A stretch of DNA of 64,000 nt from Opisthocomus hoazin (lineage: Eukaryota; Chordata; Aves; Opisthocomiformes; Opisthocomidae), in contig NC_134415.1 of the NCBI RefSeq assembly GCF_030867145.1, forward strand, positions 71,267,300 through 71,331,299, read 5' to 3'. Below are positions 33,125-47,100 of the stretch, one piece after another (position 1 is the first letter of the stretch; every line of letters begins with the position of its first letter). Below the pieces are notes generated by a model that was not told where the DNA came from, did not search any database, and worked only from the letters and a program-made list of their open reading frames with translations. The translations under genes and the position numbers were made by a program.

Positions 33125-36100
33125 AGCGTTTTGCCTGATACTCAGCGTATGTGTTCTGCAAAAGCCAGGTCTTGATTTTCTGCACATGTGCAAAATTCTT
33201 GCCTGGTAGTGGTTTGAGGACTGTACCCAGCTGTACATGACCACAGGAGACATGCAGCAGTGCAGAATTAGGGCCTCATTGTATATTTTAAACTTTCCCT
33301 GAACATCTCCTTGGCTTTGGCTCTGTGTTTTCTTCAAAGACTACGGGCCAAGATTTAAGAACTCTCTAACTTTAGTCATCTTAATGAACGGCTTCAATGG
33401 TGCTAATGGGAACTAGGGCACTTTCTTTATCAATGGAAATCAGGCCACTTAGTTACCTCCCAAAAATATACAGAACCTAGTCTCACGGTTTTCTGCACAA
33501 CACTAATTATGAACTTTAATCTATTTTAGAGATAGCTCTATCAAAATCCATAGAGCCGTAGCAAGAATAAAATTATCCTATTATAATGGAAATAGAGTAC
33601 TTACTCGTAAAAATGGGCACATAAGCACTGCTTTCTTGTTGAAACTCATTTCTGTTTAAATAAATTTGCACAGTGGTGAAGCATGGTTTGACTAGCTCAT
33701 GTTGCTCGTAACTACGGCAAGGCTAGATAAACACATCCTGTGTCAAAAACGGGGACCATCTTGATTTTTTTTTTTTTAATCAAAACTTGGTGGGCTTTGG
33801 ACTAAAGGAATGCTTTCTTTTTTGATTCCTTCCTAGTCAGCTCTCCCCAGCATTTTCCTTTCTTTCTTGAATATTTTCACTCCAAATGGGGCTTCTTTTG
33901 TGCTTTTTGGTTGCCAAAAACTGGAGAATTGTCATAATTTGACTTTTCTTGTTGGTTGTTCTTTTAAAATAAAAAACAAGATGCTTTCCAGAGCGTTAGA
34001 AAGGAACCAATTTGCAGGGAGTGCTAAAGAAACAGCAGTGGCGTTAGCCGAGTTTTCTCTATGAGAGACAATAATGTATCATCTTCAGGCTTCAAACCTA
34101 GCTGTTAATAATAAAGCACATCACCCACTGGTCTAAAAATACTCCTGTGTATAGATGATGCATGTCATTAAAAATAAGCAACCCCATGTATTCTGGCTAG
34201 ATCCGTGGTGTTTTAATGAACTTCCTCAGTAACAGGAGTCATTGTTGGCACCTGGAAGCGACTGTGGAACTACGGATCTCACAAAGCTAACTAAAGAGAA
34301 AGACACACTAAACATCTGCTTGTCAGCAGAAGAAGCTATGATCTCTGGAAAAAGAAAATTATTGATGAAAACATCTTCCAAATCTCTGTGATAAAACACG
34401 TAGGGTCAAAATGAATACTCAGCTGGTAAAATTTGTACCCATTTTCTGGGGAGGAGAAACTGCCTCTCTCTTAGTTGAGCTCAGCCTTTTGTCTTACGCC
34501 TGTCTGTGCTTAAACGAGTATTTTTGTGATTCTTCAGTTAATATAGCATTTGATCCTGCTGAGCTTAATCAGGAAAACCTGTGTTGACTGAATATGACTT
34601 TTGTTTCAATAAAGAAATTGAAGAGCTCTCTGTAGGAGCTGGGCCTACTTCCAATTTTCTTCTCACTTCTAAAAGAAAAGGACACTGTCAAGGTATTTTT
34701 GATTCATGGTGATACACATTTTTCTCTCCTTCAAAATAAAATTACTTTGGTAGTATTTTAATTTAATATGCTTCTGATTAATTTTATTGTGTGTATCTTG
34801 TTTGTTTATACATGGTTGAAAATAAATATGTCACAGGAAAAAGAGATAAGACTTTCTCTTCGAGAGGAAAGCTCTGAGGATGTGTCAGACTAATTGTCAG
34901 TGACTTACAAAGTGTTTGCTGTTGTTTGTGGTGCAAGAGATGAAAAAATCTGTGCAGACTGAAGGCTTTCCAAAATGCTAAATGCTTTCTTTTGCTTGGT
35001 AAGTTGTTTTCTTGTGTTTAATTTTTTTTGGCAGATGTTAACCAAAGAACATTTACAATTACTGTGAGAGAGCGCTTCACTTTCGATGCTTGCCAGTTCC
35101 GCGCGGGTGTTGGTGCTTACCTTTGCAAGGAGCGGAGGTTTCATTTTCAGACGCGTGCTGTTCCCATTTTGGGCTCCATCGGAGGGCCCGAGGTGGCCGG
35201 CACCACTCCCTCGGGACTGCGACCCTTCTGGGGCCGCAGCAAACGAATGCTTGCCCTGCCGAAACACCGTGAGGTCCCTGGGTGCTTTTCTCCTGGTGTT
35301 AAGGATTGAACAGACACTGTTATTTCTTGTTTCTTCTCTCCAGTCTCCACATTAGTCACCGCGGCGTTGTTTTTGACCACAGAATGCTTTTGTAACTGAA
35401 GATACTAGCTTCCTTTTCGAGCCAAATCTCAAGTTTCTGAAACTTTCTCTTCTTTCAGGACATCACTCCTGCTTGGAAAGCTGCCCTCCCTGGCCCTCTG
35501 CAAGCCCTGCTCCTTAGCTTCTCTCCCTGCTTCTGGCTGTCCCTTTATTTTCTGTTGCTCTTTGTGAGGTGTGCTCAGGTCTCCACCTTTTTCCCCTTCT
35601 TTTCCCAAATCCATCTCTGGGAACAGGCTGAGGGTGTCTTAGGGACTGCAGCTCACAGTGCTTGATTTCTAGCAGCAACTTCTCCCCAGCCACAGAGGTG
35701 GCTTCTATGTTCTTCCTTTTTTTGATAGGCTCTCCCTCTTCCTACGCTTTTGTCCTACCTTTGGCCTTTACACAGCCAGCGCAGAACTTCTCCTCTTCCT
35801 TTCTAAAATGCTCGTTGTCTCCGCTTCCTTGGACATGGCTGAGGGCATCAGTTCTTCCAGTGTTGGTGAGAACGGTTTATAATCCTGGTGCCTTCTCTGC
35901 CCTCTTGTTTGCTTAGACACGAAGGTTGTCCTCAAGTGTAGCTATCAGGTCTTCCTACAGAAACAGAGAATAATCTGACTTTTCTGCTAGATAGACTAAA
36001 CGTTGTTCAGGCTTCTGCCTGGCTTCCCAAACATATCTCTTCTCTCTGCTTCTGGACTGCTAGAAAAGCTGTTCAGTTCATCCTTCTGGTTAATAGCTCT

Positions 36101-37780
36101 GGCCACATTGCTCCTGTCACTCCCTCTGCCTCACTCACTGCTACTCTGCCTGAAATACCCTGCCTTCACCATCTTGGCCCTTCCCCAACCCTCTGTCAAC
36201 CCTGCCTTTTCTCTTACCGTGTTCTCTCTGCCGTCTTCCACTAGTCCAGACTTACTTGGCTTCCCCATTTCCATGCACGTGAAGAGTCTCCGAAGCGTTT
36301 TGGTGGATTTTCCAGACATGCTCAGGGTTACTGGTGGTTGCACAGGCCTCCCAAACGTGAGGGCTGTGACAGTCGTCTATGTCGTCCTCTCATACTCGCC
36401 ATACTGATTTTCCAGGCCCAGCAGATGCTCCCCAGAGCGGACTGGCTCCACTGTTTTCCAGGTTATCTTACAGTGGCACTGCTAATGTATCTCCTGTATT
36501 ATCTTTGTATTCTTTCTGGGCCTAAGCATAGGTGCTGTAAAACCCGGGTCCCCCCAGGGCTGCTAGGTGTGTCTATGTCCCTAAGCGGCCACAATGTTCG
36601 CCAGACTACCTGCTGGCTGGGAACCCCGCACCGAGGTACTTTGACGCCCATGACTTCTTGTGTGATGTGACATGTCAGAGCAGCGGCACTTGGACCTCTG
36701 TGGGCCATTTGGGTTCCTGCAATCAGGGGGGGATTTTTCTTCCCTGATAGGGGAATTCCAAGCCAGAGCTGCAGCCCGCTGGCTCTGTCAGGGAGGAGGG
36801 AGGCGAGAGGGACGAGCTCCAGAAACCTCCCTGCTGCTGCCCTTCCGCAGCTGCCGGCGGGGAGGGGAGACCCTGCGGGCGCATGGGGCTGGGGAGGGCA
36901 AGGGTGAAGGGACTGAGGATGTTTCCTCCGAAGGGGCCGAGTCTGTGCTGGGCAACCCTTCCCGCTCTGAGAGAGAGGAGTCTGACAGTAAGGAGAACAA
37001 AGGAAAACCGCTGTGCCCGTACCGGTTAAGGAGACGGGGTCATCGCGCAGAGCAAGTCGCGTGCTGGAGGCAGTTGCCAAGTACCCGCCTGTCTGAAGGA
37101 GGTTAGTACCCACGCAACGGGTACGCGTCACTCATGTGCTCTGCTTCCAAAGCCAGGCACCCTGCAGGGCTCAGGGCACTGTTTCGCCTGGAGGGAGGCT
37201 TTTGCCGTGGGTTCAGCAAGGCCAGAGCCCTCGTGCTCTATGAGTCCACGGCGTGCCTGAGTAGTCCATCTGAAGTCTGTCACTTGTGTTATTATCGAAC
37301 TGGTATTTCGTTTGTACTGTGCAGCAAAACATAAAATGGCACAGAAGTAATAAATATTTACATTTTCAGGACTAGTACAGTTTCTCCAGGAATCTTAAAT
37401 TTCTGCTAATTTATCTCAAATAAAACCACTGCTATAAAGAGAGGAAGACAGCTAACAGACCAGATGCAGAGAAGGCACCAGCGATGCTTTACAGTCTGGA
37501 GAGAAGTGCCGGAGGGAACCGGTGTTTGGGCCATTGATTTCTTCTGTATTGATCTTAAATGGGAAGTAAGTGGGCAACAGGAGAGATGCTAAAGACAGCA
37601 TGTAAGATTATTTAAAATTTAGAGATCTGCCAACAGTAGTGAGGACACGGGCATGACGGAAAGCAACCTGCAGAGCTCAGGAAACACAGCCCAAGGCGCA
37701 AGGTGGACCATGAGAAACGGGAGTGCGTTCCAGCAAACCGAGTGGCACAGAGTATGTCTAATGTAGCAAGTCTATAAAGC
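33125..37780. other. Non-coding sequence
   Basis: No gene is recognised. A stretch at 35.4-36.4 kb is pyrimidine-rich, giving open frames full of Ser, Leu and Pro that look like composition artefacts. A GC-richer segment lies at about 36.7-37.1 kb. Confidence 0.4.
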
Positions 37781-37868
37781 GTCCCACATAGCTCAGTTGG
37801 TCAAACGGCTGTGTGGCTGTGGGGCAGGCCAGCACAGGTACCGGGGGAGTCAATCCCCACGGTACAGG
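37781..37868 (+). repeat. tRNA-like sequence, possible SINE head or tRNA pseudogene
   Basis: A perfect Pol III box A (TAGCTCAGTTGG, 37789-37800) is followed about 50 nt later by a T-arm-like hairpin, GGGG-AGTCAAT-CCCC, at a position expected for a degenerate box B. The presumed acceptor strands do not pair and the middle is longer than in a normal tRNA. It could be the tRNA-derived head of an old SINE or a stand-alone tRNA pseudogene. No poly-A or LINE-like tail was identified. Confidence 0.45.
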
Positions 37869-38126
37869 CAGGCACTGTCACGCAGTGACAGAAGCAGGAC
37901 ATGTAGCCCACTGAAAGCTCAGGAAGAAAGTGGACAGCGCGGGTTGCCTTCTGTTGTGTGTTTCATGCCGTTCCCACCTGCTCCTCAAGTCACAGTTTTT
38001 TGATTCAGGATGTGCCTTGTACAGGGACCAAAGTCAAAACGGGAAGCATTTGGAGAGGTTGGTTACTCTGTGTAGACAGAGAGCAGAGTTTCATCGCTGG
38101 GGACAGAGGTAGTACAGAGACCACAT

Positions 38127-38166
38127 GTCCACACACCTTTGTCCACACACCTTTGTCCACACACCT
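38127..38166 (+). repeat. 14-bp tandem repeat (about 2.9 copies)
   Basis: The unit GTCCACACACCTTT is repeated perfectly at 38127-38140, 38141-38154 and 38155-38166 (partial). It is a minisatellite-like array with identical units, so it is probably recent. Confidence 0.9.
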
Positions 38167-38169
38167 GCT

Positions 38170-40320
38170 TCTCACCTTCCCCTTCCCCTTGGGCACCGAA
38201 AGCATTTGCTTTCACATCACCACCCCTCCCCTTTTTCACATGTGCCTGCACGGGTTCAGACTCTTCAGCGGGCGAGAATTTAAGCCCTTTAAAAACAACG
38301 GAAGAACCTGTTGAGTTAATTTTCAGTGTAGCCACTTTTGCAGTCTTGGGTTAGCGGGGAGTCTGATGTTTTGCTGGGCTTTCATGGTTGCTGGCAAAGT
38401 GACTAGGGAAGTGCTTCACAGAATCATCTAAGGAAGAAAAGAAAACATCCTAACAGAACACATTCCAGCAGATGACTAACTTTTAAAAATACATTTTGAT
38501 ATTTGCTCATATAACTCTACATCACACACAAAATTTCGATGGATGAGGAAATGCGCCACTGGCGTCTCTCTTCCTACATCATTATCTTGTCCAGTGAAGA
38601 CGTGTTCAAATATCTCTGTGTGAGATACTATGAACCTAAGAGCACAGGGACTGATAAACGCTTGCTCTGAAATAGCGGTTTAACTGATCTGCTGCTATTT
38701 TATGCTTCAGTAGGTTTGCTTGGTCCGTGCGATGCCTTATCCAAAAACCTCTGGTGTTTTAGTAATAGGAACTTTTACATTGACTTCCGTATTAGCACCA
38801 CTGCATAGCCTAGTTATTAGTCACTTCAGTAACCATTAGTTAGCTGAATTAATAACTAGTGCTTAAAAATCTGTGTCTTGTTAATATACAGTTAGTCAGC
38901 TTTTGAGTATGGTAGCAATTTGTGTTGAGTATTCCCCTGTATTTTTTAACAGTTTGAGCGTTCTTCCTAGACTCAAAATACGCAGACTTAGTGGCTCCCA
39001 CATAAAAAATTAAATTGTTCAAATGGCAAAGCTGCAAAACTTCAGTTCAAAGGGTGAAAGTTTTGCAAAGTGTTCCAGTAATAATAAATGTAAATTTTGC
39101 TATGACCACTTGGTGTCATCTGGTCAGAGCTAGTTAGTTAGCTTCTTGTTCTAGACTTGGTTTTAGTGTTAAAAAAAATCACATTTAATCTTGATTATCT
39201 ATCTGAGGCACGGGGGACCAATACTAGCTCTTATTCTCTCCAGGTGAGCTTCTCAGGGATAGCGTGGCACAGTCACTGGAAGACCACCAGCTTCAAAAAC
39301 TGTATTCCCCTTTAGAAAGGCCGTTTTGGGGGGCAGACCTGGGCATGCAGCTGAGACTTTTTGCCCTGGTTGCAAAGTTATTTTGCTGCCAGTGCTGTTG
39401 GAGAGCAGACAAGGTGAGTACATCCTGCTTGCTGTACCTGAGATCAAGTGCAAGGGTCCGGTGTGCAGCAGACAGCACCAGTAGGTGACACAAGTGGAGC
39501 CCTCGGGAGCTCCCATGCAAATCTGGTGTCAGCTGAGGACAGCTCTTCACTCGCTCTGCAGCATGAGACTTCCACCTCTTTGCCAGCCTGCTATCGAGAG
39601 GAAAATACTCAGCCCTCGAATGAGACAAACAACTCCAGGTCTCTGGAGGGAAGCACATTTTTTCAAGAATTCCTTGTGAGGTGAAACACTTGCAATATTT
39701 TTTCTTTTCCTTTGTAAAGAGCCTCCTCTGTTCTGCTCCCCAGTTGGGCGACCCTGCAGTGAGTTACACCCAGCAAATGGGCAGTTGCTTGGAACTTGGA
39801 ACTGAGACTTGGAAAATCTTTTTTGTGTTTAAATCTGTACCTAATCAAACATCTACTCACTCTGTGAGGAGGAAGAACATAGAGCAGAGAGGGGAAGTAT
39901 TTCATGTCAGCAGAAATGAAAGACAAAGTTTTGATTTGGCTGCTTTGCTGCCACTTAAATTCAGTTTACAAGGAGACAGGTTTAGAGAAAGGATGCTTTT
40001 GAAAGGGTTTTAATTCTTTTGTATATCAGAGTTTATTATGTTTTAAATATTTATGGCGATTACCTTTGCTACTGACAGACTAAGGAATCCGGTTGTGTCT
40101 GCTGCTGCCTAGCACAAAATGTATAATACAAAGAGTATAAAGGAACTGGGAAAAAACAGAGGTAAAATGAAGTGCAATTAGAAAAAGGCAACAAATGAGT
40201 AGTTGATTGCTCACCGTGGTCGTACCTCACCAGCACTGCGACAATGCAGTTATTCAAAGATCAGAGCACTGCAGATTGATGTTGACAAACTGGAGGGAAT
40301 GCACATAAAAGAACCCAAAC
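38170..40320. other. Non-coding sequence
   Basis: No gene or confident repeat is seen. Only short open frames are present. Confidence 0.4.
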
Positions 40321-40539
40321 TGCTATTGGACTTTAAGGACTGGTTTATGGGAAAGGTTAACACAGCTAGATAAAGCCTGTCTGTCTAGGTACTTGCATAA
40401 CAGTAATGAATGTGATATATTATGCTGCATGGTGAAGGGCTTGGTGGAAGCTGAGGGATCCAGTAACCACTTACAAAGTTGTAGGCTGTAAGCATGAAGA
40501 AAGGAAAGAAGTGGGTAAGGATTGCTGAAGGAGCACAAG

Positions 40540-40790
40540 TGCTAAGATGAAAAGGAGGAAAGCTCATGCCAAACACTAGGAAATATTACCTCCTGTGAGA
40601 ACTGTTAGGCTGTGGTCAGAAGTTATACAAAACCCCTCAGCTGAGTCATTTAAACTGAATTGTAAAAAACACTCTAGAAAATATGCTGTACTGGCACAGG
40701 GCAAGCCGAGATCGGGAACAACCAGCCTACTCCCTGGTTTCCTTTTTCCCAAGGGCCCTTTACTCCTAGTGTGGTAGATATTAATTGACT
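40540..40790 (+). mobile_element. CR1-type LINE 3' end
   Basis: The text AACACTAGGAAATATTACCT .. GTGAGAACTGTTAGGCTGTG .. CATTTAAACTGAATTGTAAA .. ACACTCTAGAAAATATGCTG follows the CR1/LINE 3' region known from birds and reptiles (..ggaa..ttctaacagtgag..ctgttagactgtgg..atttaaact..gaaaatatgctgta..). It is 5'-truncated and old. The boundary may extend left to about 40320. Confidence 0.55.
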
Positions 40791-40794
40791 TGGC

Positions 40795-43700
40795 AATAAG
40801 CAGAACCGCGATGGCTGGAGGCAAGGAGGGAAAATTCAGTACGTGAGTTTTGTGCATCATGGGAGCTCAGTGTGGCTGCTCTTACGCAGACACAGTAGCC
40901 CCGTGGACATGACACATCGCACGGACAGCTGGGAGCCACAAGCGCCTAGTCGTGCAACGAGCCATTGTAGCAGCTCAGACCTGATCTTCCCTGTACTGCT
41001 GATCAAAGAGGTCTGCGCCAAGAGGAGCTGCTAGAAAACGTAATGGGGCAAACCGGGGGATCTGTGATAGCCGCTTCTGTTGCCTCCGTGTTCATGGCTG
41101 GTTGCGCCGGTTGAAAGGGAGGGAGAGGCAGGAGGCTTTCAAAGATACGTCACCTTGCTGCGCTGACGTGTTTTCACCTCTTTCTCCTACGACCACAGAT
41201 TTCCCACATTTTTAGTTAAGAAGAAAAACAGTGGAACCTGTCACTCTGAACATTTTATGTTTCCTTCCTTTCTTGTATTGATAAGGCAGGAGTTACAGGG
41301 ATTTGTGAGGAAGCTCTATGGCAGTTGGAAAGTCTGGAAAAAAGAATTGCTGTCTTGGGAGTCTCAGGAGAGAGCTGCAAAGTGAAAAAAATTGTTCTGT
41401 GTTGCATAGGAAATGCTGGGTGTACTTACTCATCCTGCTGAGGTCACCGCGAAGGCTTGGTGGTGCCCAGCTGCACCCATCATGCACACCCAGCTACTGT
41501 GGTTTGCTTCTCCAGGAGACTTGTTCCCATGGCTTTACTCCATCGTGTGCAGCACCATGCTCACCTGGCCAAAATTAATTTGAAACACAGTCTCTAGCAC
41601 AAATACTGTCTTTATTGTGAGGGAATATTTGTGATTTTATAAAGTCTCAATTCTCAGTCCATATTTGTTGGAGAGTCTTATTTTTCATTTCATTTACAAA
41701 GGCCACCTCAGAGTATGCTGTGAAGGTGATGAGCAGGGGTGTTCATTTCCATGTAGCGCCTATAACTCCATCATAGCAAAATGATCCCAAAGACACAAAG
41801 AATTATGCACTTCATGGACTTTAATGTGCTTTATATTCACAGTACTCCTCCAAGCTGCAGAGATGTTTTATCATCTGGTGAAAAATATTGTTTGTATTAT
41901 TCAAATGGACATGGGGTGGGCACAACGGGACACTGAAGTTTGGACCCTTAGCATTGGCTGGCGAAACCCATGCCTTTGAGCTGGGCTCCCAAGGACATGC
42001 AAGTTTCTCGTGGGCAGAGTGAAGCATCTCTGAACAGCAGTGTCACTCTGGGATGTGTAGTGGCATGTGTAGTAGACGTAAATGATGTTTACATGTTGCT
42101 TAGCAAGCTAGCAGGACACACTGTGGGTATGTCTAAGCCCCAGGCCTTTCTGGATCTGTGATACTGATGGAAGGCTGCTGTGGGACACAGCCTGAAGCTC
42201 TCCCCTGGAGGTAAACCCTGAAGCATCCCATGCTCGAGGTTCTCATCATCACAGCCAGTGGTAAGGGATGGAGAGACTGGATTTGCCCTGGAAAGCAAAG
42301 GGGGAAAAGGAAAGGGCAAATCTGAGGCAGAGAGCTGAGGGACAGCCCAGCCTGCTGCTCCTGCTCATGGGTGCATCCTGGTTAAAGAAGGAGGGAGGAT
42401 CCCACCAGCAGGAGCTGGTCATGCAAGGTCAAGCAGCAAACCCAGTTTCTCAGGCCTGTGCCACCAACAGAGCAGACCACAGGGCTGCTACCCTCAGCAG
42501 GCTATGGCTGTCCTCAGCTGCCAATGCTCAGTCCCAGCTCTGTGCTAAGCCAGGCCTTCGAAGAACAGCCAAGCTTATGTTTCTTTCAAAATCTACTTAG
42601 GGATGCAGTGCTTGTTCCTTCCATGCCTCAGAATTGAGGATGTGGGAGGGGATATTTGCCTTTGCTTCTGCTGAAGTCATGGCCTTTCAGGGTAAGCATA
42701 AAAAAAGTGAATGAGGGGACCTGCTCTTTGCACTGACAGTACTCTGAACAAGAGCAGCCTCCTGACAGCCTGATGTGGAGGAGAAACTTTTATGGATTAG
42801 TGACACATGGCCTCATGCCCAACCAGCACAATCGTTCTTCTCTAAGTGTTTAGAGAGTAATACTAATAACTCTTAATTACAGTACTTCATACTTCTCAAG
42901 TGTTTAGATTTTTGGGCATTTTAGGCTAGGGATCTCTTTTCTCGTGATGTATTACAGCAGGGAAGACAAGACCCAACTGGAGCCCTTTTGCTCATATGCG
43001 TGTGCACATTGCAAGATGGCAGGATGCTCTGCAGAAGATGTCCTCTGACAGAGCCTTTGGTGCCCATACCTGAGTGTGTTAAATTCTGGCTAAACTGCAA
43101 AGAACCATCCCTTCTCTCTCTGTCAAACTTACAGGCTGGGTAGCAAGAAGTGGACCTGGCAACTTTTAAGCTTTAACAGGGTCTGTGGCCTGTTTATTTG
43201 ACAATGAATTTTTAGCGGGATATGATAGGTATCCTTTTCTGAGAGAAAAATGCAATAAAAACTCCAGTGAATAAATACAAGTTTTTGTTTTCAACACTCT
43301 CCTCCTGGACTCCTGCTGTTGCATGACTACAAAATTCAAAAAGAATACTTTGGTGGTTCCAAAACTCTGTCATACAGATCTCAGTTTTTTCCTTGTATTT
43401 GTCAATGTGTGACTAAGCACAAGTATTACAGGAAACGTGGAAATGTTTGGGCTCTAAAGAATGGCTGTGGAAAAAGACCTCCTACTGATTAACAACTGCT
43501 GTTTAATAAAATAATTTTCAGATGTCCAAATTGCTGATTGTTCCAGTGAGGGTTACGTTCTGACCAGAAGGGATCCCACCAGTCCCATGTCATCAGCCCA
43601 GGCGCACAGAGAAGAGGCTTTTCTGCAGCCGTTTCCTGCTTCAAAACAATGGAGAATGAGAGATGCCCATCTTCATTCCTGGGGTGCAGGGATCTGTTTA

Positions 43701-44085
43701 GCACAATCTCTAGGGTGGCATCAAAACTGGGGGAGAAGGAGCTAAGAGAGGAGCTGGAGTGTGAGAGAGCATCTTGATTTTGGAGATGCAACCTCTCGCT
43801 TGACTAGGAAGGCCCAGCAAGGACAGATAAAAAGAAGAGGTCTCACACTTGCTGAAACAATGAGGGTCTTGTGGGTGTGCCAGGAGCTGGTTGGAGAGTG
43901 GGGGAAGCCAGGGACCTACGTGAAGTTCACCAGGGGCTCCTGTGCTCCGAAGCTCTCCCTCCATGGCAAGGTCCCAGACCAGGGCTGCTCTCGTGCCTTC
44001 CTCCTCAGGGCTGGCACTCGGGCTGCCCACTGCACATTGAAGCCCTGGACCTTGGGCTTTTTTATATACTCGTGCCAATTCAAGC
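40795..44085. other. Non-coding sequence
   Basis: No gene is recognised. A short segment near 42855-42905 (AGTAATACTAATAACTCTTA onward) faintly resembles the start of an L3/MIR-like tail, but this is too weak to call. Confidence 0.4.
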
Positions 44086-44089
44086 GCTC

Positions 44090-44112
44090 ACACACACACA
44101 CACACACACACA
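44090..44112 (+). repeat. (CA)n microsatellite
   Basis: This is an uninterrupted CA dinucleotide repeat of about eleven units. Confidence 0.9.
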
Positions 44113-44114
44113 TA

Positions 44115-47100
44115 ATTTTATGTCTGTCATGTTTTGTGCCTTTCTGTGCTGCGAGGCTTGGGTCTAGTTCGGCTGTCTCGTGGGGTGCTGGCAGAGTGCT
44201 GCCGGATGGTTTTGCTCAGGTGATGTGCACAGCGCCGCAGCCAAACTCTTCGCCTCGAGCCAGGGTCGCATCCATGGCAGGTCCAACACACTCGTAGTAA
44301 CACATGTTCCCTCTGCCAGCTTCTCGTTGGGCACAATGCACGGCTTCAGCTGCATGCAGTTGTGGGTTCTTGTCTAAATGTGGCCAAAGGCAGCAAATTG
44401 ATGAGACTGCCTTTTTTGTTGTTAATACAGGCAGCCAACAGATGCCAGGAAGGGTTGCTTATTGACATTAATCATTACCCTGTTGATAGCTCTGGGCAGG
44501 CTGCTTTAATTGACCAGAACTGAATCCAGTAATCATATCATGGAAAATATACATCACATTTATTTCAGTAGCACATCTGAATTACAGTAATATGAGTTCA
44601 TGGTAAAACTCTCAGTGACTACATCAGAAGCAGGAGCAGAGCCATTGTCTGCTAGCACAGATGTAGCTGAGCTGTGCCCCGCAGTCTGCTGTGCTTAGGC
44701 AGCACAGTGAGGCTATATCCAAAAAGTGGTAAAATTATCCTCCGGGATCTTGCAGCCCAAACCTTGTCCGGACAAATAAAGTGAAGTCCATGCATGGCAG
44801 TTGTAGAACTGTGTTTTCCATTGTTTTCTTCGAGTATAACTCTTCAGTAGTGGGGGATGGCCACAGTCTGTTGAAACAGAAGAAATGCTCTAGAAAGAGT
44901 ACATAAAAGACACCATCCAAAAAGACAATAATTACAGAGGCATCTCCTTTTACCCAATTATCTACAGAAAATGATAGTTAAAAAAGCAGCTGAGAAAGTA
45001 AAACAACAAGAAAAAACACCTGAGACTTAGTTTGATCACTTTGTGCCTGGGAAAAAGAACAAGAAGTTAATCATCAAACAATATTTGTATATTGACTAAT
45101 GTGTTAATGAATTCAATTTTTGTTAAATAGCATCAACATGTTAGATATTACATTGAAAAGAAACAAGGATGAATAGCTGGCTAAAATAGTCAAATGAGCC
45201 TCTTTTTTCCATACTGAATGTAAAGTTTATGACCTTTGTTCAACAGAATGGTTGAGAGATGAAGCTTGGGACTACGTTAAGTTACCATGAACAGCAGAAT
45301 CCAGAGGGAACAGATGTGATTCGTTGTCTGAACTTGACTGTGGATATATTTCTGTAGATATTTTCTCAGCCCCTTCCCTGCAGCACACAGCCTAATAGCT
45401 AAATATTACCTACAACTAAATTAAAATGTAGATTAAGATGCTGATTTGCAAAAATTAATAGCTTGAGGATGAGGAGACCCCTTACCCCTTGGGCTCCATG
45501 AGTGTGCATATGTTATACCTGCTTCACTCTGTGCAGTAACGGTGTGGATTTGTGGTCGTTATACGGGTTCACTGCTATTAAAACTCCAAAATGGTCAAAA
45601 CATCACTTTTGGAACGGTACCTTATAAACTAGTAGGATTGTGCGTAGTGTGCCGAATTTAAAGCATGTAAGTCTTGTTCAGATCTTTTAAGTAAAAATAA
45701 GACCTTATTTCACATGGGAAAAATAAAACACAAAATGTCCCACAGAGAGAGTTTTACAGTTGTTTCAGACATTAGTGTAGTTTATTACCATAGGTTTGTA
45801 AAGCAATGCTGAGGTATTTCTAGGTAATACCCACCCCCTTAAACTTTGCTGTTTCTGAGGAAGGTGATAGAATACAATGAAAAGCAGAGGAATACACATG
45901 CAGTAAGATGTAAAACGTACACATATGCATGTACTGAGAAGGTAAGCAGCCTTTAATTTGATCATTGCTTCTGTTCTTGCAGGAACGGTGTGTTTTAAAT
46001 CATCAAGAGAGATCTGTACGGGTTTCGGAGGGGAAATTGGTGAAGACATTGGTGAGGTGGAACAGAATACTCTGCCAGTACCAGTCCAGGGAAGTTTCAA
46101 AGGGAGGCAGAGCTGAGGTAGAGACCAGAATTAGTGTATGTTCCTTTATATTGCAGTGGCTTAGTCTGAAATTCTTTAAATATAGATTACTTAGTAGGGA
46201 AGACAACATCTTCATAGTGATGAGGAAACATCTAGAGATAGATTGGTGTTTGTAGCTGCCTTGCTTTCAGGAGGAGATCCTCTTTTGGAGCTTTTTAAAA
46301 TTCTGTATTTCTTTCATGTTTTCTGCTTGCTTTTAAGCCATCATGATAATGCATAATATTAAAAACTGGACAATGCCCAGAATGTAACCTTTTTGTTTCA
46401 GTTCTCCAGTAATAGAAATATTGCAGCCTATAAGACAAACTAATTCTCAGAAGCTACAAACTTAAATTGACTGATGCCTCTTCAAATTTTGGAAACCATG
46501 CAAATTTTGATGGAGAATCTCAGTTTTCAAACTTTATTATTAGTAGCCATAGAGGAACTGTAATGACATATTAAATTATTCCCTAACTTGATTCGCATGG
46601 GATCTCCTTAGAAAAACCGACTGTGTGTAAATTAGGCACATCCTTGAGTGATTTGTTGTCTCAGGACCTCTCAGCCCAGGCTGAATGTGCTAGGGGATCA
46701 TGTCATTTCCTTGTTGCAAACTTTGATAGTGAAATCAGGAACACAACAAGGTTGGAACCCGCCTTTCCATGACTTTATCCTCAACTCTTTTCTCTGTATA
46801 AATCTGTGCTTTAAAGAACTGTTGAGAAAATTCACAGTCCTGCTGCCTTCCCTGCATTCAGCCTCTCCTAGAAAATGACTGTCAGGTCAGTAAGTTATGT
46901 CTCAAGAGGAAAAATTAAAAGAATTAAGCCATCAAGACTGAAATTCATGTTACTGTACTTCCAGAAAGGATGGAGTTACATTAATGATGGTTTCATGTTT
47001 GAATTTCCCCTGCCAGAGCTGCAGGGACAACATGTGAAGGACTTCCTGGGAATGAAATGCTCACCTAACTGGCTGGGCTTCCAAATTTTCCACTGTTAGT

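Noticed and set aside
36003-36407. 134-codon Ser/Leu/Pro-rich frame
   Set aside because: It lies in a pyrimidine-rich stretch, and the apparent signal-peptide-like hydrophobicity is a composition effect.
43761-44297. 178-codon plus-strand frame
   Set aside because: It reads through a (CA)n microsatellite as a Thr-His repeat and has no family resemblance.
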